From an uncultured Oscillospiraceae bacterium (lineage in GTDB: Bacteria; Bacillota; Clostridia; Oscillospirales; Ruminococcaceae): DNA of 64,000 nucleotides. The notes beneath the pieces were generated by a model, which was not told the DNA's origin, did not search any database, and was given only the letters and a program-made list of their open reading frames with translations. Position 1 is the stretch's first letter, and each line of letters starts with the position of its first letter. Positions 9,360 through 17,322 of this stretch are shown here, one piece after another. Location: assembly GCA_905197685.1 (NCBI GenBank), contig CAJJZS010000009.1, forward strand, positions 25,451 through 89,450, given 5' to 3'. The translations under genes were made by a program, and so were the position numbers.

Positions 9360-10118
9360 CTAATAGATATTGCGTTCGCTGAATATTTCAATCATCTCTC
9401 GGCGGAGATTGTTGGTGATTTCCAAGCGTGTTTTTGGAGGAAGCTCATAGGCGTCGGTCTTAAACAGATAGTTTTGCAGGTCGATTTCCTTGAGCATCAT
9501 TTTGGTGTGGAACAGGTTTGCGTCATAAACGTTGATGTCAACCGCATCATAACGCTTTAAGGTATCGGGATTGATATAATCCTGAATGGAAGTGACCTTA
9601 TGGTCCATAAACAGCTTTTGACCGTTGACATCGCGGGTAAATCCGCGCACCCGGTAGTCCATGGTGATGATATCGGAGTCAAAGGAGCTGATTAAATAAT
9701 CTAAGGTAGAAAGCGGGGTGATTGCTCCGCAGGTGGCAACATCAATATCCACGCGGAAGGTAGCAAGGCAGGTTTCCGGATGATATTCCGGGTAGGTGTG
9801 GACGGTAACATGACTTTTGTCCAGATGAGCCAGCTGTGTTTCTCCGGCAGGAACCATCGAACCTTCCGCAATCAGGATTGTGACAGAAGCCCCTTGCGGG
9901 TCATAGTCCTGTCGGGCAATATTTAAAACCTGAGCCCCAATCATATCGGTCAGGGTAGTAAGAATGTTGGTTAAACGCTCTGAGTTATACTGCTCGTCGA
10001 TATACGAGATATAGTCGCGCTGTTCCCGCGGCGTTTTGGCGTAACAGACGTCGTAAATATTGAAGCTCAGCGCCTTTGTCAGATTGTTAAAGCCATACAG
10101 CTTTAATTTGTCGCCCAT
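9360..10118 (-). CDS. speD: S-adenosylmethionine decarboxylase proenzyme
   Basis: 252 aa, similar in size to the E. coli-type (class 1A) enzyme rather than the short B. subtilis SpeH. The self-cleavage region is visible as HLDKSHVTVHTYPE, where the Ser after Lys becomes the pyruvoyl group. TFRVDIDVATCG follows. It supplies decarboxylated SAM to SpeE. AAGGAG lies 9 nt before the ATG. It is the first gene of the polyamine operon and is preceded by a long leader with a terminator, so all six genes probably depend on readthrough. Confidence 0.93.
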   Translation of the reverse strand: MGDKLKLYGFNNLTKALSFNIYDVCYAKTPREQRDYISYIDEQYNSERLTNILTTLTDMIGAQVLNIARQDYDPQGASVTILIAEGSMVPAGETQLAHLDKSHVTVHTYPEYHPETCLATFRVDIDVATCGAITPLSTLDYLISSFDSDIITMDYRVRGFTRDVNGQKLFMDHKVTSIQDYINPDTLKRYDAVDINVYDANLFHTKMMLKEIDLQNYLFKTDAYELPPKTRLEITNNLRREMIEIFSERNIY

Positions 10119-10163
10119 ATCCGCAACTCCTTCACAAAATTGATGCTGTTTTTTAGAGCCAAT

Positions 10164-10211
10164 AAAAAAAACGCAAGTAATATGCTGCTGCGCTGCACAT
10201 TACTTGCGTTT
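10164..10211 (-). terminator. Attenuator-type terminator in the speD leader
   Basis: Perfect 13-bp arms AAACGCAAGTAAT and ATTACTTGCGTTT with a 17-nt loop, followed by a U run in the minus-strand transcript. It lies only about 45 nt before the speD start, inside the transcript, leaving no room for another clear promoter. Confidence 0.85.
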
Positions 10212-10553
10212 GTAAATCCCATTGATTTTGCCGCAAAATGTTTTACGGCAAATGTCCCCATGCGAGAAAGGAAGGACAAAAGCGGGATCACGAAGTTCAG
10301 AGTCTATATAGCAAATACTCACTTTTACTACTCCTATTGACCGTTTCACAAGTTGATGTACGCATCCACGCACTGGTTGTAAAGTAACCAACTCATAAAA
10401 TTCGAGCTTTTAACTCAATCAATTCGGCAGTTGACCCGGCTGTCCGCATACCTTAACCCACATTACGAAAAGCAGACTTTTTTCCGGAAAGGAGTCCGCT
10501 TTGGGGTGGTCAGAAAATATCTGCATGGAACCTCGTAACTATTGTATCCCATA
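10165..10553 (-). ncRNA. Long structured 5' leader (candidate riboswitch/attenuator) of the polyamine operon
   Basis: About 390 nt run from the predicted start to the terminator. Read on the minus strand it has a 10-bp hairpin (AAAGCGGACT/AGTCTGCTTT), a strong TTTGCCG/CGGCAAA hairpin with further pairing in its loop, and a long-range pairing GTTCCATGC with GCATGGGGAC that would close a domain of roughly 280 nt. Two internal segments, GTTACTT and ACTTGTG, can pair with the 5' arm of the terminator and could act as antiterminators. I do not recognise it as a T-box, SAM, lysine, cobalamin, glycine or RNase P RNA. It could also be an independent small RNA whose readthrough makes speD mRNA. Confidence 0.6.
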
Positions 10554-10560
10554 CAAATTA

Positions 10561-10589
10561 AATATATAATATTTTGCCTTTTTTGTCAA
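10561..10589 (-). promoter_or_regulatory. Sigma-A promoter of the speD leader
   Basis: On the minus strand TTGACA, 17-nt spacer, TATATT. The predicted start is near 10553, giving a leader of about 435 nt before speD. Confidence 0.75.
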
Positions 10590-10695
10590 TGAATATTTCA
10601 GGGTTTTGTCAAAATACCGAGATAAAATCTGCAAAAAGACGAAAAAAGGGGGATAGGATTCTTTCATATTATAATAGTGTTACAAAGAAAGGGGA

Positions 10696-11157
10696 TTATT
10701 GGGGGTAGACCATTTGCTCTGCTGTCCATCCGCAAAGGACAGCGGACAGATTTTGCGCGTATTGTTTGGCTTTCGGAAGGCTGTGATCCAGATAATTTCC
10801 GCACTCTATGCGGGAACTGCCGGGAATTTGACCTTCAAAATTTTTGATAAAGTCACAGGTTTTTTGCACCAGTTCAACAGCGCGCTGTTTGGAAAGGGTG
10901 TCGCGGGTAATAAAATAAAAACCGGTGCGGCAGCCCATCGGACCGACATAGATGATTTTGTCCGAATCTGCGCTGTTACGAACATAGGTAGCGAACAAAT
11001 GTTCAAAAGTGTGAATCCCATCGTTTTCCAGATAAGTTCCCGCATTGGGAACCACCATGCGAATATCATAGGTGACGGTGTCGCCGTCGGTGCGGGAGAG
11101 ATACATTCCCGGAGTAAGGGTGTCATGGTTGACACAAAAGCTCTCAATTCGTTTCAT
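10696..11157 (-). CDS. luxS: S-ribosylhomocysteine lyase
   Basis: 153 aa, the full LuxS length. The zinc motif HTFEH near residue 50, the invariant Cys region GPMGCRTGFY and the C-terminal IECGNYLDH are present. It cleaves S-ribosylhomocysteine to homocysteine and DPD, the AI-2 precursor. It follows mtnN by 27 nt in the same direction, so the two steps of S-adenosylhomocysteine recycling are co-transcribed. AAGGAAG precedes the ATG. Confidence 0.96.
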   Translation of the reverse strand: MKRIESFCVNHDTLTPGMYLSRTDGDTVTYDIRMVVPNAGTYLENDGIHTFEHLFATYVRNSADSDKIIYVGPMGCRTGFYFITRDTLSKQRAVELVQKTCDFIKNFEGQIPGSSRIECGNYLDHSLPKAKQYAQNLSAVLCGWTAEQMVYPQ

Positions 11158-11184
11158 CGGGTTTCTTCCTTTCCTGCAAACAGA

Positions 11185-11874
11185 TTACGCCTTATGTTGA
11201 CCGAGCATCTGAAGAACAATGTCGGAGGAATGTTTTGCGGCAACCTCTTCAAAGTTGGTAGCGGAGTCGGCAGCGTTTTCGTCGGCGTTATCGCTCATGG
11301 TGCGGATGATAACAAACGGGACATCGTTTACAGTAGCGGTGTGACCGATTGCGGCGCCTTCCATCTCAACGCACATTGGGTGGTGCTGTTCTATGATACG
11401 GTTTTTCACCTCGGAAGATTCGATAAACTGGTCGCCGGTAGCAATTTTGCCGACAAAGCAACAGGAAGAACCGTGGTCGATGGCTTCAAATGCTTCTACC
11501 GCAGCTTCTACCATCAGCTCGCTTGCAAAGATGCCGTCGATGTACGGCGGATAATCTTTTAAAAATTGAGCATCTGCATCGTGATAGCACAGCTCGCGGG
11601 AGATAACCACATCCAAAACCTTTAAATCGTGGTGAATGGCTCCGGCAATTCCGGTGTTGATGATGCGCTGCACATCGAAGCGGTCAATCATCATCTGAGT
11701 GGTGACGGCGGCATTTACCTTACCGATTCCGCAGCAACAGATAACCGCTTCCTGTCCGCAGAGGATACCCTCCCAAAAGAGCTGTCTGCCGACAGAAACC
11801 TCGCAGAGGTCCTCCATTTTCTGTTTTAATAATTCTACTTCAGACGGCATTGCGCCGATAATTCCCCATTTCAT
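11185..11874 (-). CDS. mtnN: 5'-methylthioadenosine/S-adenosylhomocysteine nucleosidase
   Basis: 229 aa from the ATG that begins MKWGIIGAMPSEVELL. An upstream in-frame Met would add 19 atypical residues and lacks a ribosome site, whereas AAGGAAGGAAT precedes this one. VEMEGAAIGH carries the nucleoside-binding glutamates and SDNADENA is typical. It removes adenine from SAH (feeding LuxS) and from MTA, the by-product of SpeE in the adjacent operon. Confidence 0.95.
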   Translation of the reverse strand: MKWGIIGAMPSEVELLKQKMEDLCEVSVGRQLFWEGILCGQEAVICCCGIGKVNAAVTTQMMIDRFDVQRIINTGIAGAIHHDLKVLDVVISRELCYHDADAQFLKDYPPYIDGIFASELMVEAAVEAFEAIDHGSSCCFVGKIATGDQFIESSEVKNRIIEQHHPMCVEMEGAAIGHTATVNDVPFVIIRTMSDNADENAADSATNFEEVAAKHSSDIVLQMLGQHKA

Positions 11875-11939
11875 GGCGTTATATTCCTTCCTTTCGGTGA
11901 TGTTTTTTGATTTTTGGTAAAGACAGTACAATTACAAAT

Positions 11940-11948
11940 ATTATAGCA
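11940..11948 (-). promoter_or_regulatory. Extended -10 promoter of mtnN-luxS
   Basis: On the minus strand TGCTATAAT, an extended -10 (TGnTATAAT), with no good -35. The start would be about 60 nt upstream of mtnN. Confidence 0.55.
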
Positions 11949-12037
11949 TAAATTATCCGGAATAGCGAGGATTTTTTGATGGGAAAAGCGGGGCGGATTT
12001 TCATTTGCCCAATACAGGTCACTTTGATAAAGGGGGG

Positions 12038-12937
12038 TTATTCCGAAGCATTTTCACAGGGTTCCAACAGTTCCAAAAAGCGGGAAACGGAGGGAGGGAG
12101 ACTGACCCCTTTTAAACTGACCATGCCGATGCTGCGGGGGGGAATCGGGTCGGCAAGCTGCACTTCAAAGATTTTTCCTTCGCTTAACTCCCGGCGACAA
12201 AACTGCCGAACCATGCAGGAGATCCCCAGATTGATACGGGCAAGCTCGCCCATCAGCTCATAGGAGGCAAGCTCGATTTCCGGATTCAGTTCCACGCCTT
12301 TTCGCAAAAAGAAGCGTTGAACATAAACGCGGCTGTTTGCCTTTTGTTCCAGCAAAATCAGCGGTTGGGCGGCAAGCTCCTTTGCGGAAAGGCGCTTGCC
12401 CTTGAGCGAGGAAAATTTTTGACCCGCTACAAAGATGTCCTGAATCGGACATTCCCAGTGAACGGTGATGCGGTCGTCATCAATGGGAAGATTGACAAAG
12501 GCAGCGTCAATCCTTCCTGCGCGCAGCAGCTCCAGGCTGCCGCTGCTGGTTCGGTTGTAGATGCTGATATGAACCTGCGGATACAGCTGATGAAAGCGTT
12601 CTAAACAAGGAAGCAGAAGATGACGGGCAGTATTGTCGCCTGCGCCCAGCCGCAGCTGACCGACCCTGAGCGTCTGTAATCCGCTCAGTTGATGTTCGGC
12701 AGATTCCAGCAAACCCAAAGCGGAGCTTGCGTATTCGTACAACAGCTGTCCCTGAGCTGTCAGCTCCACCTTTTTGGTGCTTCTGAAAAAAAGCTGCGCG
12801 CCCAACTGTTCTTCCAGCTGGCGAATTGACTGGCTGACTGCCGGCTGAGAGAGAAACAGCTCCTGCGCCGCTTTGGAAAAGCTCTTATGCTTTGCCACCA
12901 TGCAGAAAACGCGGTAATTTTCCAATTTTCCGTTCAT
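12038..12937 (-). CDS. LysR-family transcriptional regulator
   Basis: 299 aa from the ATG with GGAAAGGAGAGG upstream; an earlier Met adds 20 residues outside the family pattern. The N-terminal winged HTH (YRVFCMVAKHKSFSKAAQELFLSQPAVSQSIRQLE) and the periplasmic-binding-like effector domain are clear. It is transcribed divergently from the F420-ligase-like gene with a dyad in between, so that gene is the likely target along with itself. The effector is unknown. Confidence 0.9.
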   Translation of the reverse strand: MNGKLENYRVFCMVAKHKSFSKAAQELFLSQPAVSQSIRQLEEQLGAQLFFRSTKKVELTAQGQLLYEYASSALGLLESAEHQLSGLQTLRVGQLRLGAGDNTARHLLLPCLERFHQLYPQVHISIYNRTSSGSLELLRAGRIDAAFVNLPIDDDRITVHWECPIQDIFVAGQKFSSLKGKRLSAKELAAQPLILLEQKANSRVYVQRFFLRKGVELNPEIELASYELMGELARINLGISCMVRQFCRRELSEGKIFEVQLADPIPPRSIGMVSLKGVSLPPSVSRFLELLEPCENASE

Positions 12938-13005
12938 CAAAAACCTCTCCTTTCCGCTAAAAAGCAGGGATTCGGACAAAAAACAGCAATTTATCAATAA
13001 AACTT

Positions 13006-13058
13006 ATAAATATAATAGAATATATTTATTTTACTTATGCTTATATTTCTATTATAAT
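13006..13058 (+). promoter_or_regulatory. Promoter and LysR-type dyad before the F420-ligase-like gene
   Basis: The dyad ATAAATATA-6 nt-TATATTTAT lies at 13006-13029, immediately upstream of TTTACT, 17-nt spacer, TATAAT (13053-13058). The position upstream of the -35 fits LysR activation or autoregulation. Confidence 0.55.
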
Positions 13059-13138
13059 AAAGGTAAGAAAGCAAAGCAAGGGGAATTTTGCCCCAAACGC
13101 TTTAGAATAAAAAGTTTTATCAAAGGGGATATCAAATC

Positions 13139-14329
13139 ATGGAAAGATTAGTTGGTACCGTATCCAGAGGTGTTCGCGCCCCGATTATTCGTGAAGGCGA
13201 TGATCTGGCAAAAATCGTGGTAGATTCTGTTTTGGCAGCGGGAGAAAGCGAAGGCTTTTCCTTCCATGACAGAGATGTTGTTGCAGTAACCGAGGCAGTT
13301 GTTGCCCGCGCGCAGGGAAACTATGCGCACATCAATGATATTGCGGCAGATGTAAAGGCAAAGCTCGGAGGAGAAACCATCGGCGTTATCTTCCCAATCC
13401 TGAGCAGAAACCGTTTTTCTGTCTGCTTAAAGGGTATTGCAAGAGGTGCAAAAAAGATTGTTTTGATGCTCAGCTTTCCGGCAGACGAGGTGGGCAACCA
13501 TCTGATTGATGAAGATCTTCTCGATGAGAAGGGTGTAAATCCGTGGAGCGATGTTCTTACCGAAGCGGAATACCGCAAGCTGTTCGGACGCGTTTTGCAC
13601 CCGTTTACCGGAGTGGATTATATCGAGTTCTATTCCGAACTGATTCGCGAAAGCGGCGCAGAGGTTGAAATCGTGCTTTCCAACAATCCGAAAACCATTT
13701 TGAATTACACCGACAAGGTGCTTTGCTGCGATATTCACAGCAGAAAGAGAACCAAGAGAATTCTCAAAAATGCAGGCGCTTCGATTGTTTTGGGACTTGA
13801 TGATATTATGACAGAATCGGTAAACGGCAGCGGCTTTAATCCAAACTACGGTCTGCTGGGTTCCAACAAGGCAACCGAAGAAACCGTAAAACTTTTCCCG
13901 AAAGACTGCGACGAGTTTGTTGCACGCGTAGCGACCATGATGAAGGAAAAAACCGGTAAAAATATCGAAGTGATGGTATATGGCGACGGTGCGTTCAAAG
14001 ACCCGGTCGGAAAGATTTGGGAGCTTGCAGACCCGGTTGTTTCTCCGGCATACACCCCGGGACTGGAGGGCACACCGAACGAGGTAAAACTGAAATACCT
14101 GGCAGACAACAACTTTGCGGATTTGAGCGGAGATGCTTTGAAAAATGCAATTTCCGATTATATCCGCAACAAGGACGAGGATCTCAAAGGTCAGATGGTA
14201 TCTCAGGGAACCACCCCAAGAAGATTAACCGACCTGATCGGTTCTCTGGCAGACCTTACCTCCGGTTCGGGCGATAAGGGAACTCCGATTATTCTGGTTC
14301 AGGGATATTTTGACAACTACACCAAATAA
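13139..14329 (+). CDS. Coenzyme F420-0:L-glutamate ligase-like protein
   Basis: 396 aa. The N-terminal half resembles the CofE/FbiB gamma-glutamyl ligase fold (VGTVSRGVRAPIIREGDDL, VVAVTEAVVARAQGNY), followed by a longer C-terminal part containing CDIHSRKRTKRILKNAG and MVYGDGAFKDPVG. In methanogens CofE adds glutamate to coenzyme F420-0. Nothing in this window suggests F420 synthesis, and homologues of this length are known in F420-lacking Firmicutes, so the true acceptor is unknown. A LysR regulator is divergent from it. Confidence 0.75.
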   Translation: MERLVGTVSRGVRAPIIREGDDLAKIVVDSVLAAGESEGFSFHDRDVVAVTEAVVARAQGNYAHINDIAADVKAKLGGETIGVIFPILSRNRFSVCLKGIARGAKKIVLMLSFPADEVGNHLIDEDLLDEKGVNPWSDVLTEAEYRKLFGRVLHPFTGVDYIEFYSELIRESGAEVEIVLSNNPKTILNYTDKVLCCDIHSRKRTKRILKNAGASIVLGLDDIMTESVNGSGFNPNYGLLGSNKATEETVKLFPKDCDEFVARVATMMKEKTGKNIEVMVYGDGAFKDPVGKIWELADPVVSPAYTPGLEGTPNEVKLKYLADNNFADLSGDALKNAISDYIRNKDEDLKGQMVSQGTTPRRLTDLIGSLADLTSGSGDKGTPIILVQGYFDNYTK

Positions 14330-14344
14330 AGAGTGATTCGTTTT

Positions 14345-14398
14345 AAAAAACAGGAGCGGGATAAGTCTTGAAAAAGGCTTGTCTTGCCCCTGTTTTTT
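14345..14398 (+). terminator. Terminator after the F420-ligase-like gene
   Basis: Arms AAAAAACAGG and CCTGTTTTTT with inner complementary segments. The loop also contains related AAGTCTTG and GGCTTGTC segments. Confidence 0.7.
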
Positions 14399-14417
14399 AG
14401 TTGGGTTATCCTGCGGC

Positions 14418-14447
14418 TTGCGTTTTTGGGCGGATTTGTAGTATACT
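14418..14447 (+). promoter_or_regulatory. Promoter of the secreted protein gene
   Basis: TTGCGT, 18-nt spacer, TATACT. Confidence 0.5.
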
Positions 14448-14500
14448 GAATAACGAAACTCGGAACAAATGCTTCCCAATGAGGGAAAGGAGAGGTTATC

Positions 14501-15256
14501 ATGAAGAAAATTTTGTCTGTACTGTTGGCAGCGCTGATGATTTTGGGTATCTCTGTGACTGCCTTTGCCGCATCGGAAAAAACAGTGCGTTCGGCGGCGA
14601 ATCTGCAAACTCAGCAGGAGCAGCCGCAAAACCGTTCCAAGCGAAAGGTAATTACAAAGCAGGAAAAAACAGAGGAAAAGGCTCAGCCTAAAAAAGATAA
14701 CGGAGGTGTTTCCGTTTTACAAAAGACAGCGAAATTCAGTTACGGCAGCTTTGACTATCCGCAAAATGCGCTGTTAGAAAAGGCAGATTCTTCTGCCTGC
14801 GACCTGAGTTTGCAGGATAAAGACGGGGAGGAGTTTGCAGTAGTTCGTCTGCGCGCTTTTGACCATACAACCGCGCAGCAGCAGGAGATTATAGACGAAA
14901 ACGGACTGATGTACGCGATGTATTCGGGATTTTTGGAGGTGTCCTCTATGGACCGTCCCGCATCGGAGGCAGCGAAGGGAATCGGCAGCGAAGAAATCCG
15001 CAGAGAGGTTGTCACGATGCTGAAAGAGGTGACAGAGCAACAGGGTTCTTACGCAACCAGTTATACCGAAAATTCTAAAATGGGTGGAATTGAGATCGGA
15101 TATTCCGACGAAGAAACCGCAGAACGCTGCATCATTCTTCATGCAGAAGATTATGACTATGTTTTGTTTGGAATTTCCGACCAAAAAGGTGCTTCTGCAT
15201 TGGATAAAATGACCGAATTGATGGCGTCCACCTTACTGGAAAAGAGAAAAATCTGA
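14501..15256 (+). CDS. Secreted protein of unknown function
   Basis: 251 aa. A signal peptide is clear: two Lys, a hydrophobic core of about 15 residues and a likely cut after AFA near residue 23. A charged, Gln/Lys-rich linker (residues 25-75) follows, then a compact domain with a KFSYGSFDYPQNA start and a conserved-looking KMGGIEIGYSDEE segment. No catalytic motif is recognised. AAAGGAGAGG precedes the ATG. Monocistronic between a promoter and a terminator. Confidence 0.8.
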   Translation: MKKILSVLLAALMILGISVTAFAASEKTVRSAANLQTQQEQPQNRSKRKVITKQEKTEEKAQPKKDNGGVSVLQKTAKFSYGSFDYPQNALLEKADSSACDLSLQDKDGEEFAVVRLRAFDHTTAQQQEIIDENGLMYAMYSGFLEVSSMDRPASEAAKGIGSEEIRREVVTMLKEVTEQQGSYATSYTENSKMGGIEIGYSDEETAERCIILHAEDYDYVLFGISDQKGASALDKMTELMASTLLEKRKI

Positions 15257-15263
15257 TTCTTTG

Positions 15264-15292
15264 CGGCATCTTGATAAGGTGCCGCTTTTTTA
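15264..15292 (+). terminator. Terminator after the secreted protein gene
   Basis: Stem GCGGCA/TGCCGC followed by six T. Confidence 0.8.
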
Positions 15293-15311
15293 AAAATACA
15301 GGAGGAAGAAT

Positions 15312-15971
15312 ATGAAATACCGTAATATTTTATTTGATTTGGACGGAACGCTGACCGACCCAAAGGTCGGAATTACAACCTGCGTTCAGTATGCTTTGGA
15401 GCATTTCGGAATTCATGAACCGGACAACACAAAGTTGGTGTCGTTTATCGGTCCTCCGCTTCAGGACAGTTTTATGAAATTTTATCAGATGGAAAAAGAA
15501 ACGGCAAAAAAGGCGGTAGAAAAATACCGCGAGCGTTTTTCGACGGTAGGTTTATATGAAAATGAGGTTTATGAAGGAGTTCCCGACCTATTAAGAGAAC
15601 TGAAGGCAACAGGATGTTGTTTGGCGGTTGCGTCGAGCAAGCCGACTGTTTTTGTCGAACGGATTTTGCAGCATTTTGAGATAGCGGATTGTTTTGATAT
15701 AGTGGTAGGCAGCGAATTAAACGGAGCAAGGGTTGAAAAAGCAGAGGTTGTTGCCGAAGCACTGCGCCGTTTGGAGGAAAAAAATCCAATCGACCGCGCC
15801 GCTGTTGTGATGGTAGGCGACCGTTGCTTTGACATACAGGGAGCGAAGGAAAACGGAATAGACAGTATCGGTGTTGCTTACGGATATGCCACAGAGGGAG
15901 AACTGGAAGAATCGGGAGCAACCTTTGTGGTACAGACGGTGGAGGAACTGCGCCGCTGTCTGCTTGCATAA
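15312..15971 (+). CDS. HAD-superfamily phosphatase (phosphoglycolate-phosphatase-like)
   Basis: 219 aa. HAD motif I FDLDGTLTD near residue 9, motif II VASSKP near 105, a lysine near 140 and motif IV VMVGDRCFDIQGAKENGIDSIGV are in order, with a helical cap of subclass C1. Similar proteins act as phosphoglycolate phosphatase, pyrophosphatase PpaX or nucleotidases; the substrate cannot be set from sequence. GGAGGAAG lies before the ATG. Confidence 0.88.
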   Translation: MKYRNILFDLDGTLTDPKVGITTCVQYALEHFGIHEPDNTKLVSFIGPPLQDSFMKFYQMEKETAKKAVEKYRERFSTVGLYENEVYEGVPDLLRELKATGCCLAVASSKPTVFVERILQHFEIADCFDIVVGSELNGARVEKAEVVAEALRRLEEKNPIDRAAVVMVGDRCFDIQGAKENGIDSIGVAYGYATEGELEESGATFVVQTVEELRRCLLA

Positions 15972-16009
15972 GAAATATTGTCCTTCTTTGAAAGTTTACA
16001 AAATAATAT

Positions 16010-16057
16010 AGACGATTCCGTCTTGTTTTGTTATAATAAAAACAGACGATTTCGTCT
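16010..16057 (+). promoter_or_regulatory. Twin TetR-type operators around the antiporter promoter
   Basis: Two near-identical dyads, AGACGATTCCGTCT (16010-16023) and AGACGATTTCGTCT (16044-16057), lie 34 bp apart centre to centre. They flank a TATAAT at 16032-16037. The TetR-family regulator encoded at the end of this operon is the obvious ligand. Confidence 0.7.
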
Positions 16058-16089
16058 ATAATATTTTATGAGAAGAAGGAACGATAGTT

Positions 16090-17322
16090 ATGTTGGGTGT
16101 TTTACGATTATTGATTGCAATTATCATTGCTTTTATTGCGGGAAAACTGATTTCAAAGCTGAGATTGCCTGCCATTTTAGGTTGGCTGATTGTCGGAATG
16201 ATTTTAGGTCCCCATGCGGTGGGGCTTTTGGATGCGAGCGTTTTGGACGCAGAATGGTATCATGTTGTTGAAAGCACATTGGAGTGCGCAGTCGGTTTGA
16301 TGATTGGTACCGAATTGCTTTGGGGGAAAATGAAACGAGCGGGTAAACAGATTGTTGTGACAACTCTTACCGAATCGGTCGGAACATTCCTTGTAGTAAG
16401 TGTTGTGTTCGGTGTGATTTTCTGGATAGAAGGACTTCCTGTTTACCTTGCGTTTATCTTCGGAGGAATTGCTTTGGCAACCGCTCCGGCACCGTCCCTT
16501 TCGATTGTCAGCGATATGAAAACCGCAGGACCGGTTACGGATACCTTAATCCCGATGGCAGCGTTGGACGATTTGGTTGGAGCGCTTATCTTCTTTACTG
16601 TAATTGCGTTGGTTACGGCGCGCGTTTCCACCGAAGAAATTTCAATCGCTTTGATTTTGATTATGGTATTTTTGCCGGTTTTGGTGGGCGCGTTTATTGG
16701 ATTTTTTACCGGAAAAATGCTGCAAAAAGCGTCTTCACAGGGAAGCTCGGTGCTGATTGTAATCGGAATGATCCTTGTTTCATCCGCAGTGGGTTTGCTG
16801 CTTAACAATGTGGTTCTCCCTTCCCCAACCGTTAACTTTATGTTGTTGGGTATGGGATTTTCCTGTGTTTTTGCAAACCTAATCAGCGAAGAACAGCTGG
16901 GAGAAATTATGAAAGCGATGAACCCGATCATCGGTTTTGCTTTGATTGTTTGTATTTTAAATATCGGCTCTCCGCTTGACTATCATTTAATTCTCGGCGC
17001 AGGGCTGTACACCGCGGTTTATATTATTTCCCGCGCAATCGGAAAATACAGCGGTGCTTATGTGGGGGCAAGCCTGACCCACACGCCGGAAACGGTTAAA
17101 AAATATCTTGGTTTTACCCTTTTGCCCCATTCGGGCGTTTCCCTGGTGTTTACCGGTATTGCGGTTTCAACACTGATGCCGGCAGCCCCGGAATGTGCGC
17201 AGATTATTCAGGGAACCATTGCAGCCGCAGCGGTAATCAATGAGGTAATCGCTGTATTTATGGCAAAGAAAGGGTTTGAATGGGCAGGAGAGCTGCATCA
17301 GGCAGGAAGGAAAAGAGAATGA
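16090..17322 (+). CDS. Cation:proton antiporter (CPA2/Kef type)
   Basis: 410 aa with about 11-13 hydrophobic segments, starting MLGVLRLLIAIIIAFIAGKLISKLRLPAILGWLIVGMILGPHAVGLL, the conserved N-terminal pattern of the Na+/H+ exchanger family. ALDDLVGALIFF near residue 157 carries acidic residues of the type used for transport. There is no cytosolic TrkA-N domain. Its stop overlaps the start of the TetR gene, so the regulator is translationally coupled. The transported ion is not evident. Confidence 0.85.
   Translation: MLGVLRLLIAIIIAFIAGKLISKLRLPAILGWLIVGMILGPHAVGLLDASVLDAEWYHVVESTLECAVGLMIGTELLWGKMKRAGKQIVVTTLTESVGTFLVVSVVFGVIFWIEGLPVYLAFIFGGIALATAPAPSLSIVSDMKTAGPVTDTLIPMAALDDLVGALIFFTVIALVTARVSTEEISIALILIMVFLPVLVGAFIGFFTGKMLQKASSQGSSVLIVIGMILVSSAVGLLLNNVVLPSPTVNFMLLGMGFSCVFANLISEEQLGEIMKAMNPIIGFALIVCILNIGSPLDYHLILGAGLYTAVYIISRAIGKYSGAYVGASLTHTPETVKKYLGFTLLPHSGVSLVFTGIAVSTLMPAAPECAQIIQGTIAAAAVINEVIAVFMAKKGFEWAGELHQAGRKRE

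Noticed and set aside
10119..10553. T-box, RNase P RNA, tmRNA or lysine/SAM riboswitch in the speD leader
   Set aside because: None of their conserved sequence blocks is present on either strand.
11185..11931. Longer mtnN starting at 11931
   Set aside because: The extra 19 residues are atypical and the good ribosome site serves the ATG at 11874.
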